Part shown: positions 23,972-37,781 of the stretch, piece by piece
Position numbering within the stretch: the first letter of the stretch is position 1
Layout of the letters: each line of letters starts with the position of its first letter
Source: Echinostoma caproni
Lineage: Eukaryota > Platyhelminthes > Trematoda > Plagiorchiida > Echinostomatidae
Length of the DNA stretch: 64,000 nucleotides
Assembly (NCBI GenBank): GCA_900618425.1
Contig: UZAN01040637.1
Coordinates: 1 to 64,000, forward strand
Reading direction: 5' to 3'
The notes under the pieces: model-generated
Databases searched by the model: none
Seen by the model: only the letters and a program-made list of their open reading frames with translations
Told to the model about the DNA's origin: nothing
Position numbers and translations under genes: made by a program

Positions 23972-26900
23972 TCATTTATAATCCATATGGTTTATAAATT
24001 CGTCAAATTTGAAAACCCTATTGTTCCTGTCGGAAAGCGCAACACCATGTGCGTGATAAGCTTGAACAAGGCAGGAATCCGTGAAAACAAGTGATTTCCA
24101 GTTGTGTATTGTGAATGAACAGAAAATCAGATTGTTGGCGTGCTTTTGTAACTTCGATTTTACAAGACAGCGGAGGAGACAGTGTGAAACAGCAGTCGAC
24201 TCTACTATGGGCATATTTATTATACAGCGCGCAGAAAAAATATTTTCATCAATCGATTACCCATCGGTTCAAAACCACAGCACACTTTTGACTATCGGTG
24301 ATTTGTTTAGATATTGAGTCTGAAAAGAAAATCCTAATTTCAGGGAAATGCAAATGTGTTGTCCAGTTAACCGTTCTTCCGTACCTGTGTCAACCATTTA
24401 GCTGTAATGACTGGTAATACAAATAGCAAAATCTATTCTGGCTTCTCGTCCGATTACCACCGACGGAGGAATATATATTTCTTTTTTAAAGTGCAATGGT
24501 ACCTGACCAATGGTGACGGCACAAAATTGAATGCCTTGACTCATGGGAGACTTTATCTACATTTTGAGGTGTGATAGGTGACGGTACAGTACTGGGATAA
24601 ATAAATGACAGAAGCATTCGTGAGTCAGCGCAGATTTCTACCAATCGACCAATGACATTTTTAAGGCATTTATACGGTTCTCATAACCGGATGAATCATT
24701 TTCTGATCGAAAAGTCTTTTAGTAAAGAGGGAATTAAACAACATGCTCCGGAGTTCAACAGTGTATGTTCACTCGGAGTGAACCACGATAAAGAAGACGC
24801 AAATTATTATGGTAATCTCTATTTATAAGTTATACTAGCTAACTTGCTTTATATTACTTAGTGGGAATGCGAAATCTACCACCGGAGTCAGCTCGAATAA
24901 TTTCATATGATAACCTTATCGTCTCGGACATCCGGATACGTATAGTCATCATTATGAAAGATTTCTACTCTCGACAATCCCTCGCAAACTGAATCAAAGA
25001 TATGTGCAGTAATTTTAGAAGCTGTTGTTGATAAGAACCAAGGCAGAAATCTTTGCTATACGCATAAACTGATTTTTTTACCCTAGACACACCTGATTTC
25101 AATGAACTCAATTTAAAGACCAACTTGCTCAGTGTTTTAATTGACTGTATACAATCTTTTATTAAAGCTGAGCTGTAGTATTAACGTTCATAGACAGATT
25201 ACTTCGTGTCCCATCTGTGCCTATGTGTAGTTTGATAAATGTATACATTGGAATATATATTGACAAAGGACGATAGGTAACAAAAAGTAAAAAGGACGAA
25301 AAATAAGCTTAGAATACATTAAGTAATATATGAAGCACTGAGCAAGTTTCCATAGAAGCACAGCACTCATTTTGGGAGTGTGATAGTTGTTATTGCGCAT
25401 CAAACATTTATTTTGGTCAAGCCATTTATATAATTGTACTTTCAATGTGTATTTATCAACAACTTTGATTGGTGATTACGCTCTGGGAACAACTTATAAA
25501 CTTATGAGAAAACATTCTGCATGGCTCCACCCATACATGTTTTGCTTAATCATAGTCATAGTAGTTTTCCGTTTAAACCATTTACCGTTGCTCCTTAAAA
25601 GCGGGCATTCATTGTGATTGGATATTCCGTCGAAACATTGTTCTGGGAGAATCTCGTTCATCGCATTTTGCTTAATCTAATGCCTAGTTGTGGGATCAGC
25701 GCGAAATACCTTGTGGCTGTTGATATGAATTGCACCCAATCATGATGATGACGGTGGTGATAATGATGATGAAAAACTGTTACATAGTTACGTAGATCAC
25801 AATGTAAGAGAGAAAGCTAATCTGATGGGGCTGTACATTTTCTCTCAGGTAATGGTATTCATCTTACAAATAGTGAATTGTACATGTTTGTTGGAAGCGA
25901 ATGAGCAATTTCAGTTGCAGCTCATTCCTGATTAGAATTTCTTGCCTAGTGAATTGTATCCCTAGTGCACGACTGGTTGAACTACTCCGAATTTCGGCAC
26001 CGATATTTTGTGGAGTAACTTTCATCATGACAATAAGCAATCTCCCCAGTAGAAATTGATCAACAGCTGTCCGGAGATCAGTTCGATATTAGTTTAATTC
26101 TCCATCGATTTGATTTGGTAAAGCTGTTTTCCCGCTGACATAATTCAAAATAAGTGATAAATTCTGCCCATTCGTTAGATGTAGTACAATGATAATTGGA
26201 CTGCTCTCAGATTATCAATCTTTCGTAACAGAGATCTTGTTTGGGCCCCTTCATACGGGCGAAACACCGTTATCGGACAACCACTAGTTACACTATGAAA
26301 TAAACTCTAGCAAAGCGTGATCCAAAGTTTCAACGCGTTTCTAGGGGCAACAGTCACTATTCGCATGTGTTTTGTTCGTCTTGGTTTCATTAGTGAATAA
26401 CATTAGGATGTTTGTATTTTTATGTAAATGATCGCTTTTCTGCAAATGAGTGCGTTACCACTTGGCCCTTCAAATTTGTTTGGCCAAATCTGAATCATAA
26501 GATTTTGCTGAGTCATTGTTGTTAAGGTAAAACAAAACAATCGTAGATTTGATAGATCATAATTTGAATTCAAGCGCCATCTATGAACAAAACTTGGGTA
26601 AAACAAAGTTTGCAACAAACATTGAAAAATTTATAATTGTACTGTAGTAGTCTTAAATAACATGAACAGTTAAATAGACTGGTAGTAAAACGTTCTCCGG
26701 GAGCACGTCCATTATTCTTTTACATATACCAATGTTTATAAAAGTAGACTGTCATTGATGAGGATTTGTGTATATCAAATTTCCACAGTCTACTTTTTCT
26801 TTGAAAACGAGAGTGAAGCTTGAGTAAGCCTTCAAAGCTGTCTATCTTTCTATCTATCCACACATCAATCAACCTTAATCATCCAAGTCGAGGCTTCTCC

Positions 26901-29900
26901 TGTCCTACCCTGCTTCGGAGGTGATCACCTTCGTTTTATCACATCCAACCTATGCGTACAACAGAGGTTAGCCCATGCCATCCAATTACCATAGTCACAA
27001 ATAGAGCGCACACACACCACATTAGAACCTGATTCCAGATGTGTGGTATTCTAGTGTGAAACAGTTTGCACTGGTGCCATCATTTTTCTTCCTAAAGCCA
27101 AACACTGTGACCTTTGTCCGACTGAAGCCTACATTGTACCTTCACACTCCCCCATATGAACCGTCCAGGCGAGTAAATTATATATAAAGAACCACTGTTT
27201 GCATGTCAACGTACGTTTCTCCATAGTGCATTGCACAAAACAATTGGTTGGTTCCGTTCTCTAAATTTACAATAAAACCCACCAATTCGATTGTTTTGGG
27301 TGTCGGTGTCACCGTCTATTAACACAAATGCGGCAGCAAATTACTACCAGGTCTAACGTATTTATTGATGAGCTGTAGTTGAAAGTTTCACAAACTTATA
27401 AACCATACAAATGCAAAAGACTAGAAAATTGTTCAGGTAGATACTGCAAAACCTTGATAGGTGTACGCGGGGTAGTGTGTCATATCAGTCTCAAATGAGT
27501 GTTCAGTGAAGCGAAGCTCTCAAAACATTCTTTTTGGAGTGAATAAAATGCCCGAGGGTTGAGCCGACACTACAGTGATGCTGTGTTGTACAGTCTGCTT
27601 TACTCATCCACAATAGCAGATTACTTCGCTTTTACTGCATCTATTCTGTTTTGACCATATATGGTTTCGTTACTCCGCGTTTCAGGGTATAGTTTCCGGA
27701 CCAATACAAAAGACCACTAAGTCTTTGAACCTCTACAGTTTACCCTTTTCATGTTTCTCTGCACACTGGTGTCGTATGAAACCCAGCCAAAAAAAAACAT
27801 CGAATCCACACCCATAGATATAGTTTGGTCGAACGCTGCTGTACCCAAATATCCCAGTCTATTTTGAAAGTACTGATGATTTCCTTCGTTTTTGCCCTGT
27901 CTTCCTATAGATGCATTTCCACCGGTTTGCTTTCATCAGTTTCCCTCAGTCTGCACTTTCCTGGTCTGAATAATACCGTGGTACTACTTATGATAATTGT
28001 TGGTTGCTAAGCCACAGCGGTAGATTTTACTCAAGTAGGCGATTATTGGTTAAGAATTTGCCTGCAACATTGTGACGGAAGGCATCGACCAGCATGTGAG
28101 AATTGGTACTTTTGGGAGTTTAAACAAAATCGTGGTGATGACTCTTATAATGATGGTAATCCCGAAATATTTTATTCTGAATAATGAATTTAATAGAATA
28201 GAAGTTATTTAACTCATTCAACCTGGTAATTCACAATTTGGGAATAGAAAATTACCTCACTGACTTATTCGTGATTCCCTCAAAAAACTGATATTCTTTC
28301 AGTAAATCGTACTAATTCAGGTTTTTGCTTTTGCGGATATTGCACCGAAAACCTCCAAGTTGTAGGATATATTGAACACGTATTTCGCATAAACTAATCG
28401 GTGAATGTGGGAATTGTTACTTTGCTTTCCGCATATTCCGAATGAGAAAAATACTGCTACGCCAGCAGATTAGACTAGAATGTCATTTTTCTCATATTGC
28501 ATACTAATTATTATTTGATTGGTTACGAAGTGTTCTACAATCAAATTGATTAACTGGAACCTTCAAGTGGTAAGGTGATAAGAGTGACACGAGTGACAAT
28601 GTAAACCGTAAACAAGGGCACATTGTAAACACTAGGGTAAAAGTAGAGAAATCAAATCTAACGCAGTTAGGATTTCCCATACGTCTAGATGATACGATAC
28701 CGCGATAATCCCGAGATGGCATAAATCAGTAGGTTGAAGGAGTGGGATTAACATGATCAATTTTTAGCGGTTGGAAACTACCAGACAAAAATTTGTTTAC
28801 CAAATACGAATACACATAAGCACATTTGTCACAAATATTGCTTATCAAAAGAAGAAAGGAAATTTCGTACCTTTGGTTAATAGCTTCAAGGCTACATCTC
28901 AGAAACTAAAAGCAATCAACTTCAGAAGACGGGAAAAATCACCTGAGAACAGTGAAGTACGAAGCGAATGAATTACTGAACGAATACAGAAGAGACACAG
29001 TCTTCTTATTTCTGATATATTTGAGATTCCTGGTCTGCCGACCACGTCGCGATCCTAAAATTGTTGGCCACACAGTTGTCGTTCGTTGATTAGAAGGGAG
29101 CAGAGCACAACTGTCCGGAAACCAAGAAATAATCTAGAATTGATACAGTTATCATACCTGGTATGGGGACTTAAAATATACAGTCAAAGAAAATAAATGA
29201 GAGATAACATCTTGTATTTGAATTGATAACTGTCGACCCAAATGTTGCCTGTGTTGGGTTTTCGGGGATGGGCGTAATTTCCATGACACGCCAACAGTCA
29301 GTTATGATTCGTATTTCCAGAGAAATATTTTTATTGTGTAGACATATATTTACAGAGAGATGTGACTGAATTTAGACTAATATTAGAAGCTTAAAGACGT
29401 GTTTTTGTGTGGTTCGACGCAGACCATCTTTGAAGAGGATGAGAATGAATAGCAGCTTCACTGGATCTGGAGGGTGTTAGGTCATAGAACTATAAATGCA
29501 CTTTTCAGCTGCTCATATCAGTCGAAGTAATATTAATTCATGTTTCTGGTGGAAAGCTATATAAAATCTACGCCACCTACAATACAGTCACAAATTTCGA
29601 TGAATTGATCTCCATAAAAGTCTCAATTAATTAGTTTGCGTATGAGAGACACCAACGAAAGCTCACCTGCGGTTTTCCTGCCACATCTGGATAAACTTAT
29701 CCTTACAACGGTGTTGTCTAAACGAGGGGTAGACTTTCGTTGTGCGTTGCTTTAATTGTAAGTATGAAATGGTGATAATTGAGATAAAATTGTTTTTTTG
29801 CATTGACAAATGGTTTCATACTGTTCAACGAGTGTCTTTGATAGTAACAAGAAATCTTTTAATTTTTTTCAAGTTTCTTTGAGTAGCAGGGGAAAGATTT

Positions 29901-30708
29901 CACTGAAGACCCGTAAACCATCTGAGTGGAGTAAAATTAATTTTTTGAATATGATTGAATCTTAAGCTCCAGCAAAATCGACTTATGACCATACGTGTCC
30001 AAGAGCAAACAGTAGATTGATGTAAATAGATGAGACTAATCAGTAAACATGACGGAAGATCAATTGGTGTTAATCAGGCCGAAAGTGAACAAAGACTGTG
30101 GGAGGAAGATGGGGTAAAAATCACTAACCATTGAGAAATCTTTCACTAGCTAATAGGAAAATGTTCTATACGATGCCAATATCTGATAAGATTTGATAGA
30201 AAGTGGTATGCATATACACATGTATATATCATGGAAAATTCCCATCTCGGCATGGAGGGAAAACACGGTGGTTTTAGAGAACAAGGTCGTTTTCGACAAC
30301 TTCTTCTTCAGGCTAATACAGTTTTATAGTCAAAATTAAAATTAAAATGTTCGTCAATGGCTGTGCGTGATTCGTGGTTTGTGATTGTTTCTGGTATGTG
30401 GTTGCGAAAGGGTGGGATATGTCTTAATAGTTAGTATATGTCAGAATTCCATTCACCTGTTCCTGTTATGTTCTAGGACACGAGCAGTGATACATACTAA
30501 ACGCAAACGAAACCTCAGAAACTCTTTATTTCATCTTATACTTGAACAAAGTTCCTTCGAAAACATTCAGAACCGGTGGATTGTATTTTCGCGAACTACA
30601 CAATATAATATCTGTTTTGAGTTGTGGTGATCCAACGGTCATAGATTCAATTACTTCTACAACCATCACCACCATTATCACCGTCACCATCCCCCTACCT
30701 CTACGTAC
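23972..30708. other. No supported gene; non-coding sequence
   Basis: Both strands carry overlapping short frames, such as 24,081-24,317 plus and 23,972-24,214 minus, without decisive evidence. There is a GAT/GGT-rich tract at about 25,742-25,772 and a CAC/CAT-rich tract at about 30,663-30,692. The acceptor-like TTTTTAG at 28,767 opens two rival frames and was not called. Confidence 0.4.
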
Positions 30709-30790
30709 ATTTTGACGCCTAATTTGACGATTCTCATCAACAAACCGTAGCTCTTCGTGACGCACCGTTGTATAATAAATAGGTATTCTT
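30709..30790 (-). CDS. Candidate internal exon, product unknown
   Basis: Minus-strand acceptor (TTTATATACATCAG, exon starts 30,790) and donor (CAAAAT|GTACGT, GT just below 30,709) enclose one base plus 27 codons. The peptide is charged (RIPIYYTTVRHEELRF, then VDENRQIRRQN), unusual for AT-rich random frames. It cannot join directly to the upstream candidate at 31,173-31,317, because the joined codon would be TGA. Either an intervening exon exists or one call is wrong. Confidence 0.3.
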
Positions 30791-31172
30791 CTGATGTATA
30801 TAAACCCTGATGTTTTCGAATATAAAATGATGGAAGTTCAATCAGCCGTATTGGCAAGTAACTGCTGCATGATGGGCTGTTTTCAAAAGAAGTCAATTGC
30901 AAATGTTGGAAAAGAAAACGGAAAATTTAGATTGATGTAAACAGGACCTCATTTAGATTGTTCAAAGGTAGTACATTAACATAAATATTAGTGTTTTTAC
31001 TCGGCAAATTAGGAGCGCGATGCGTGCTGATTTAGAGAGAAATATCCTCCAAACAATCGGCGGATACCGAAAACGGAATAAGCGAACAAATAGTTTTTAA
31101 CAAGAGTTGAAATCTTCTACGCCTTTCAGATCTGCTCTCATCCCATAGTCGACAGTTTCTTCCACATATTAC

Positions 31173-31317
31173 CAAACTACGACATTAAGAATGCTGGAAA
31201 AGGCATCGCTGCCGTAGTAATTCTGCAGCTTTTGAGGTTGTGACAAGAATTCGATTGAAAAGAGTCGTTCAAAGGTCAATCGTCCTACGAGTGATTTCAT
31301 CCGAGGTTTGTGAAACG
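31173..31317 (-). CDS. Candidate internal exon, product unknown
   Basis: A good minus-strand acceptor (AATTACCTTATAG, exon starts 31,317) and a moderate donor (GTAGTTTG|GTAATA) enclose two bases, 47 codons and two bases. The frame continues upstream to about 31,486 without a stop. The peptide begins FHKPRMKSLVGRLTFERLF and has a SQPQKLQNYYGSDAF segment. No family is recognised. Confidence 0.3.
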
Positions 31318-31595
31318 CTATAAGGTAATTAAAATTAGCAGGCTTATCTACACACCTGTTTTTATATCTTTTACTGCGCGCATCATCGGTGCATACCAAA
31401 TGATACCAGTAGAGTTCCATTTCTGTAGTCTGAATGAATGGTTGGTTGTGTATATGTGGTAAGTTGACTGATATACGGAGAATCATTTTTAAGTTGATTT
31501 TATATAAGCATCCTTAACCCCTTGATAACATTTAACTGTTCAGCAGAGAAGCGATATCATTATGTCAACAATCTATTTCACTGAGTATATTTATT

Positions 31596-31870
31596 TTCGA
31601 AAACTATAGCGGTTATTAAGTCACGAAATATGCCAAGTGATTGAGAAAGCGATAGAGGTAAACATGTTTTCGGTGAATTCCTTTTCAAACCCTCACAATC
31701 ACATTTATGTCAAACAAATTCAGTAGGATCAGTAGGATCATTCACTCATCTACTTGACCGTACTGAAATTGTTTGATGTAACTGTGATTGTTAACGCACA
31801 GAAAGGAGTTCACCGTAAGCATATGTTTGCCTAAATATTATTATATTTATCTTTTTGCCAAAGACGAATA
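31596..31870. repeat. Foldback MITE-like element, copy 2
   Basis: Same architecture as 2,676-2,940. The palindromic core 31,655-31,833 has a left arm with GAGGTAAACATG, CGGTGAATTCC, CAATCACATTTATG and CAAACAAATTCAGTAG. The right arm has the complements CTGAAATTGTTTGATGTAA, CTGTGATTGTTAA, GGAGTTCACCG and CATATGTTTGCC. A ten-base duplication (CAGTAGGATC twice) sits at the centre. It is similar to copy 1 over about 260 bases, and no coding potential was seen. Confidence 0.6.
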
Positions 31871-34800
31871 AGCGATACACTATGCATTAAATTGTAAATT
31901 CGATATGCTGTAAACTACTGATGTGTAATGAAGATTAGCGTCCAGTTTGGTACTAGTCAATACAGTACAGGTATACCAGGCTCATCTTGAAGTGCTACGG
32001 TGTCCTACGGTGACCACAGGTTACAGTGGAAGGTCTCTAGTTCATTGGTACTTTAAATAGCGGCATCATGACGGACAAATATTCCTAATATGAGAAAATT
32101 ATTCGCAGAAAAAATTTCTCATTCTGTGACAGGCTCGTCTTCTCTTCATAAAAGAAGAACTAAGAGCTTATTGCTTCAATGTTGAATAATATGCAGTAGT
32201 AGTTGTCGCTCTAAAATGAACAGTCCGAATCCTAATCATGTGCTGCTTACAGTTATCAATGACAGAGAACACAAATCACACTGTGACATGACTTGACTTC
32301 CGTCCTTCGCAAACGAATAACATCCTTTGAAGGTTGCAAGCATTCTTCAAATTAAACGACTATTAACAGTTCATCAGTTTTCGGATTTTCTTTTTTAGCA
32401 TTCACGGGTAATATGCACCAAAACGATGCATCCTGTAGTTCAAAAACAAAGCACTTGACAAAAGCAAACAGCTGGAAAGAAAATCGAATGCAAATAACCG
32501 AATTCCAGCCACACTCGCCTTTTTGTTTATCAGAGGTAGGCGAACGTGAACCATGCGGGGAGATGTGGTAGGGGGTGTTGTGGAATAAAACAGTTCAGCA
32601 CGAAATTGCTTGAAACGCTCGACGAATGTCAAAAACAATACTCGATCACTGGCTGTTTGGCACCCCGCGCAGTGCGATCAAAGTAAATTGTTTTCTGCTT
32701 TTTCTAGCTCATCTCATTCCCCGCTGGACGAGTCTTTGCAGCAAGCACGTTCTGAATGCGCGGAAGCAAGGGGTCAGGTGTGTGTGCGTGTGTGTGTTTA
32801 CTCTGAGGTGGATGAATGTACATACACGGTAATCTATTGGGATGGGTTCCGTCTTGCGTATTTGACGACACGGGAGAAACATCATTGATTAAGCCACAGG
32901 AAACAAATGAATTTGTTGAGTGCATTTGATCTATATGTTTATAGTGCACAATAGTGCAATTGCAATATTTTTCTTTATAAAAAGAGTGGGGCAGAAAAAA
33001 TGAATAACTCAGTTTTCAGTCCTTGTGAGTTTGTTTATTTACCACATACCGACGAGATTTATGATAAAAAATTGTATGAAATCCGACGAACAGCTCTGGG
33101 AATTTGTTTCGGTATTGCTGGAACTCCTCAATTATGCTCACTCTTTTTGTCCATGTAGAGAATCAAACCATGAACATTCAAAACGACCCATCCACAGTAC
33201 CAGTGTGGGAATGTAAATCCAAACCGAAAGGCTTCTCTGTCGAAGTTGTCATTCATTTGAACATTTTGATGGAGCCAGCTCAGCTCTTTCTATAGAATAA
33301 ATTAGATCCTGCGGAACAAGTTGGGGAAATTAAATTGTCCCCTTTATCCTTGATCAAAGACACACCAGCACTTCACGAGAGATTGCCAAATGGTTCCGAA
33401 AGAAAGATGAATCGTATGGTGGATAATTAGCAAAATGAGTAAGAACGAATACTAAACAGTAAAGTCGTACAATGTTCAACCATTTCATGACTGATCAAAT
33501 AGTGCACGCTTTGTCGGATCTCGGACAGCTCTCACATTTTATGCAGACTTTTATTCCCCTCATCACTGGGTTCTCTTCATAATGCTTTTCTGTCAGTATT
33601 TCGGTTTATCACTGACATCAATATTACTCGCTCAATACCAAATAAGAAAGGTGAAATAACTGTCCGCTGAAAAGACTTTTGTCGAATGTTGTAAAGTGTA
33701 TTGCAAAGAGAATGAGTGACAACAGGTTCTATGATATGCTCTGTTTTCAGTCACATACATAATTCATTTCCGTTCGGAGTCTGCCATATTGCTGACGTAG
33801 TCTGTCAAGGTATATTTGTAAATCTGGCCGTTTACATTCTCCATCCTGATGCAATTCGTTTTACTTCAAAGTTGTTGTCTGAAGCGCAGAACGATATTTC
33901 ACTGTCGTCTGAATTCGGGTTGTTTGATGGAAATTAAATGAATAAATTGCCTAAAAATCTATATTATCTTAATACACCTAATTAGGGTTTGATTATACAG
34001 TTTCTCAACATGCGATTCACTAAATGACATGTGTTCACGAAGTATGATATTGAAATTTAATCTCTGTGTGAGCTGTTCTCTTTTAAATTTTCCTGTAAAA
34101 TGTGGTTGCTAGACCCGGAGAATCTTTGACTGTCGGTGCCTTGGAAGGGAAACCTGTCCACAGGTGAATTTTGTGTCATCCAAAACGTTCACCTGCACTC
34201 TACTGGATGGTTTCTGCTTAACATTCTCCAGAAATTATTATATTAAAAAGGTTTAACAGTTTTAAAGAGGCACTCATCCGAAAATATCAGTGTGTCAAAA
34301 GAAAGTGGTCAACCACGTATGTCCTTGACAAACCACGGTCCTAGATTGATGAGATCCCTTTTGGAAATTTAAACTTTGATCCAAAGATAAATTGTGCGGC
34401 TGCTGATATCGGAACTTTGATTCATGTTGGCATAGGAAACGCCAGCCTCATTAGCATAAAGCACCCTTTACCCCGTTATCTGAATTTGTCATCACAAAGT
34501 TAAAAGTCAAAAGGTCGATTTCACCAAGGTAAGATTCGTGTTAAGCCGAGATGAACAGAATCATTTTTAAGTAACAGATGGACGCATATTGAGCCACCTT
34601 TTGTATGGTATTTGAAGGCTCTAATTAGCTCTCGTATATCTATGTTTTATCATTAACCTAAAAATGTAACTCTAAATTATTCGTATATGAACAAACAGGG
34701 ATCCTCTTAGGCGAGTCAGTATTTACAACCGATGTAGAATAAAGGCTTTGTTCCACACCACGATTCATGATACAGGACACATAATGCTCTCCGTTCAGAC

Positions 34801-35426
34801 GAATTGATACATTGCAGAGAGAGGACTACAAACTCTTCTTTGAATCCTCTGTATATGAAAGATACGGCCCACAGAATGTCAGGCATTAAGTAGTAAAATT
34901 CAGAAAACTAACTGAAAAAAGAACAGTGAGGAAAATTTCAATTTGTTCAAAAATGCGGATTTAGGCTATCAAGATAACTGAATCGAAACGTCAGTGATGT
35001 CTTATGGTAAACCGTTGGTGCAATGAAACTCTTATTAGAATGGTGCGACTGTGAACATACGGGTATTAAAAATGGTTAATACATTCGAGAAACTCAAATT
35101 ACCAGAATAATGGATGAAAAAGTTCATTTTACATTTATCTTATCAACGCCTACTTAACGTTGATGCTCTTAACCATTCGTGTGGTATCGAGTGATAAATC
35201 TTGAGTTACATCTTTAGTTTTGAATAAATTTTTCAAACACAACGTGCACCTTTTAGAGCACCACGTTATTCTATGTAATACGATTAATCACAATAATGCA
35301 TACGGTGCTGTGTTTACAGTATCTGAAGCCATTGAAATGTTTCTTTTTGAGCGCATATATTTCCACTTCAATGAGCCGTTTAAAATGTCACCCAATTCTT
35401 GGACAACAATGATATGACCTACCGAA
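31871..35426. other. No supported gene; non-coding sequence
   Basis: A plus-strand frame at 35,218-35,417 follows an acceptor-like ACATCTTTAG and ends at a stop, but there is nothing else to support it. Overlapping frames on both strands at 32.4-32.95 kb reflect an open region beside a TG repeat. No shared repeat was seen. Confidence 0.4.
32777..32798. repeat. (TG)n microsatellite
   Basis: TG dinucleotide run with one GC interruption. Frames crossing it yield Val/Cys low-complexity peptides of no significance. Confidence 0.85.
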
Positions 35427-35446
35427 TTCAGTTCAGTTCAGTTCAG
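35427..35446. repeat. (TTCAG)4 tandem repeat at the LINE 3' end
   Basis: Four perfect TTCAG units. On the minus strand they read CTGAA repeats directly downstream of the minus-strand LINE. Short tandem tails of this kind are typical of CR1/L2-type LINE 3' ends, so this is the likely element terminus. Confidence 0.7.
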
Positions 35447-35767
35447 TTTGCACAGGACGAATGTGGCTGCTGCCAATNGCGTCCAGTTCGTTGTGTTGAT
35501 TGCGGATTGGTGTAGCTTTCAATGCTGCGTATAGATGATTTGGCACTTGTGATCCTCTCAATTTAGCCCGTTTCTAGAACGTTGTCTCCTTGGGGGTATA
35601 CTGAAAGGGAGATTAGAAGCCTCAAGGTTCACAGGGGTTTCTATGGCTAGAACACAATGGACAGAACAGTCAGTTTGAGAACAAATCCAACAATCAAGCC
35701 CGACTTGACTCCATTTCCGAAATTTCGGAATACGTGGATTTTATTCTTGGTGTTCTCAATCTAAATA

Positions 35768-36120
35768 TTAAATATTAACCTCGGGAAAATTTGCTGACCA
35801 ACAGACACCTACGACTGTCTTGAAGGCATTACCATTGACGCAATTGACCACTTCTACGTATAACCTGTTCCACTTATGTATGACCCTGTGTGAGAAGAAG
35901 TTGGCCCGTACTTTCAATTTGGCGTGATTTTGTTGAAGTTTAAAGCCATGACCTTTGGTGTTTTGAGCACGAGAAATGGTACACAATTTAGCCATGTTGA
36001 GTCCCGACAGACCTCTTACAATTTTAAAAGTCTCTATCAGATCTCCCCTCACTCGTCTACGCTCCAGTGAAAAGAGATTAAGATCTCTTAACCGCTGTTC
36101 TTAGCTTTTCCCTTTTTGCC
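35768..36120 (-). pseudogene. CR1-type LINE C-terminal domain
   Basis: The conserved tail of this LINE group reads LRDLNLFSLERRR, RGDLIETFKIVRGL, KLKVRANFFSHRVIHKWN and a short end to a stop near 35,768. This pattern (RGDLIE, then RxNFFSxRVxxxWN) is characteristic of CR1-like elements and fixes the 3' coding end. A stop breaks the segment at about 36,053-36,100. Confidence 0.8.
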
Positions 36121-36422
36121 CAGTCACCATTCAGGCAGCTAGGCGTTGCACTCTTTGTAAGAATAATACACTCCTCCTGTAATACGGTGCCCATACCTGC
36201 ACACAATACTCCATGTGTGGGCGAACAATCGACTTATACATCGGGACGAAAAACCTCAGGTCGTCTGCATGTGACTGTGGCACGCAACCTGAACGCCTGC
36301 CCCCCAGCCTGATTGGCAGCCTTTGAGCACTGAGTTTTAGATTTAAAGTTTTGGTTCATGAGAACCCCTAGGTCCTTCATCTGCGGAATCTGCTGCATGG
36401 GCGTTCCATTTAACGAGTTTAC

Positions 36423-37548
36423 CTAAGCTCTTGTTGCTAAGAGTCGGCACTTGTTTAGATCCAAAGTTAGGTCCCACTGGACCGACCATCGATGGACTAC
36501 CTCCTGGTCCCTTTGCATGTTTAACCCTGTCATTCTGACATCATCAGCGAACACGAAACACGGACTTTGACGATCCTGTGCCATATCGGTAATGATTATG
36601 AGAAAAAAGCGAGGAGCTTTTGGAAAATCCACTTATAACCATCTGATGGTTAGAAATGTGTCACCCACCTTGACTCTGAGGATGCGATTGCTCAAAAAGG
36701 CTACAATCCAATCCCTTACTCTTCTTGTTATGACTAGCCTCCGAACTTTGAAGTCCAACAATCGATTGCTGACAGAGTCAAATGCTTTGCAGAATTCTAA
36801 GTAGCAGGCTTCTACATTTTTCTCCGCATCCATACGTTGAAAAACTTAATCTAGGAATAGAAGCAGATTTGTAAGATATGATTTCTGTTTCACAAAGCCA
36901 TGTTCTGACGGTGTCAAGACGCGACTGCCAGTCAAGTGTAGGCATATCTGCCTTCTGATCAATCGCTCCAGGCACTTACCCAGCCCTGACGTTATGCTAA
37001 CGCGTCCGTAGTTTTTTGCTTTATATTTCGGTGCAGCCTTGTGTAATGCTACTATGGTAGCTGTACTCCAGTCCTGGGGTAACGTAGCAGTTTGCACTGA
37101 TTCGCTGAAAAGTACAGTCATCTGCCCGGTTAGCACTCCTGAGGGCGGCTGCATTATTGCTGGATGGACTCCATCCGAAACTACTGACTTGTGCTTGTTT
37201 ATTGTCTGTTTCAAAGATGGCAATTTCGGTGAAATCTGACGTATCAATCAATCTTACCAAACCCGGATTATAAAATTTGACTGGTAACCTATAAACGCTT
37301 CTGAATAACTTAAGTAGGGTTTCCGCTTTATCGCGGTTACACTTAGCTGTGCCTCCATCGGATAAAGCGAGTGCCCCTACACGCTCTCGTGTGCGTGAGC
37401 TGGCTTGCACGTACGCATAGCACCTTTTCGGGTTCGTTTTGACACCTCGCGCTAAGTTAAACTCAGTCATATTTAGCACGCCTCTGTAGTAGAACTTGAC
37501 ATCTGTTGCTCGCCCGCTTTTAATCGCTACACGCTTGTTGAGTGCCAT
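36423..37548 (-). pseudogene. LINE reverse transcriptase remnant
   Basis: The linker contains NPKRCYAYVQASSRTRERV. The RT entry region (DWSTATIVALHK, then KNYGRVSITSGLGKCLERL) is well preserved. Motif A reads ACYLEFCKAFDSV (near 36,795), where the catalytic Asp is Glu. Motif B is decayed (GFPKAPRFFLIII). Motif C, FADD, is intact at 36,540-36,551, followed by NMQRDQEVVHRW. At least two frame changes split the domain. Confidence 0.82.
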
Positions 37549-37781
37549 AGGGCTTAAGGCAGTCCCAGTATTGGCGCATTTTCAGCTCCCCGTCTATAAT
37601 GGAGTTCCACCAAATTGTTCTATGCCTGATTCGTCCTTCCCTCAGTGGCGAAAACCTTTCTGCTTTAGATACGTTCCATCTATCTTTCACGGTTCACTCT
37701 GGAGAAGTCGTTTGCAACTTGTACCAATTCTGTGGCGTTTATGTGACCAAAAAGACGCATAAGAGTGTGTCTATGCGTAAG

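Noticed and set aside
24081..24317. Plus-strand 78-codon frame overlapping a minus-strand 80-codon frame
   Set aside because: Both strands are open in the same place with similar composition, so at least one is spurious and neither has extra support.
28768..28971. Possible exon after TTTTTAG
   Set aside because: Two rival open frames of similar quality and no convincing donor.
34985..35000. Further hammerhead-like GAAACGTC
   Set aside because: No hairpin precedes it and no CUGAUGA-like box is near, so it is a chance octamer. The same applies to matches near 61,430 and 63,235.
35218..35417. Plus-strand frame after ACATCTTTAG, next to the LINE tail
   Set aside because: There is only an acceptor-like site and a stop, with no homology and no partner exon.
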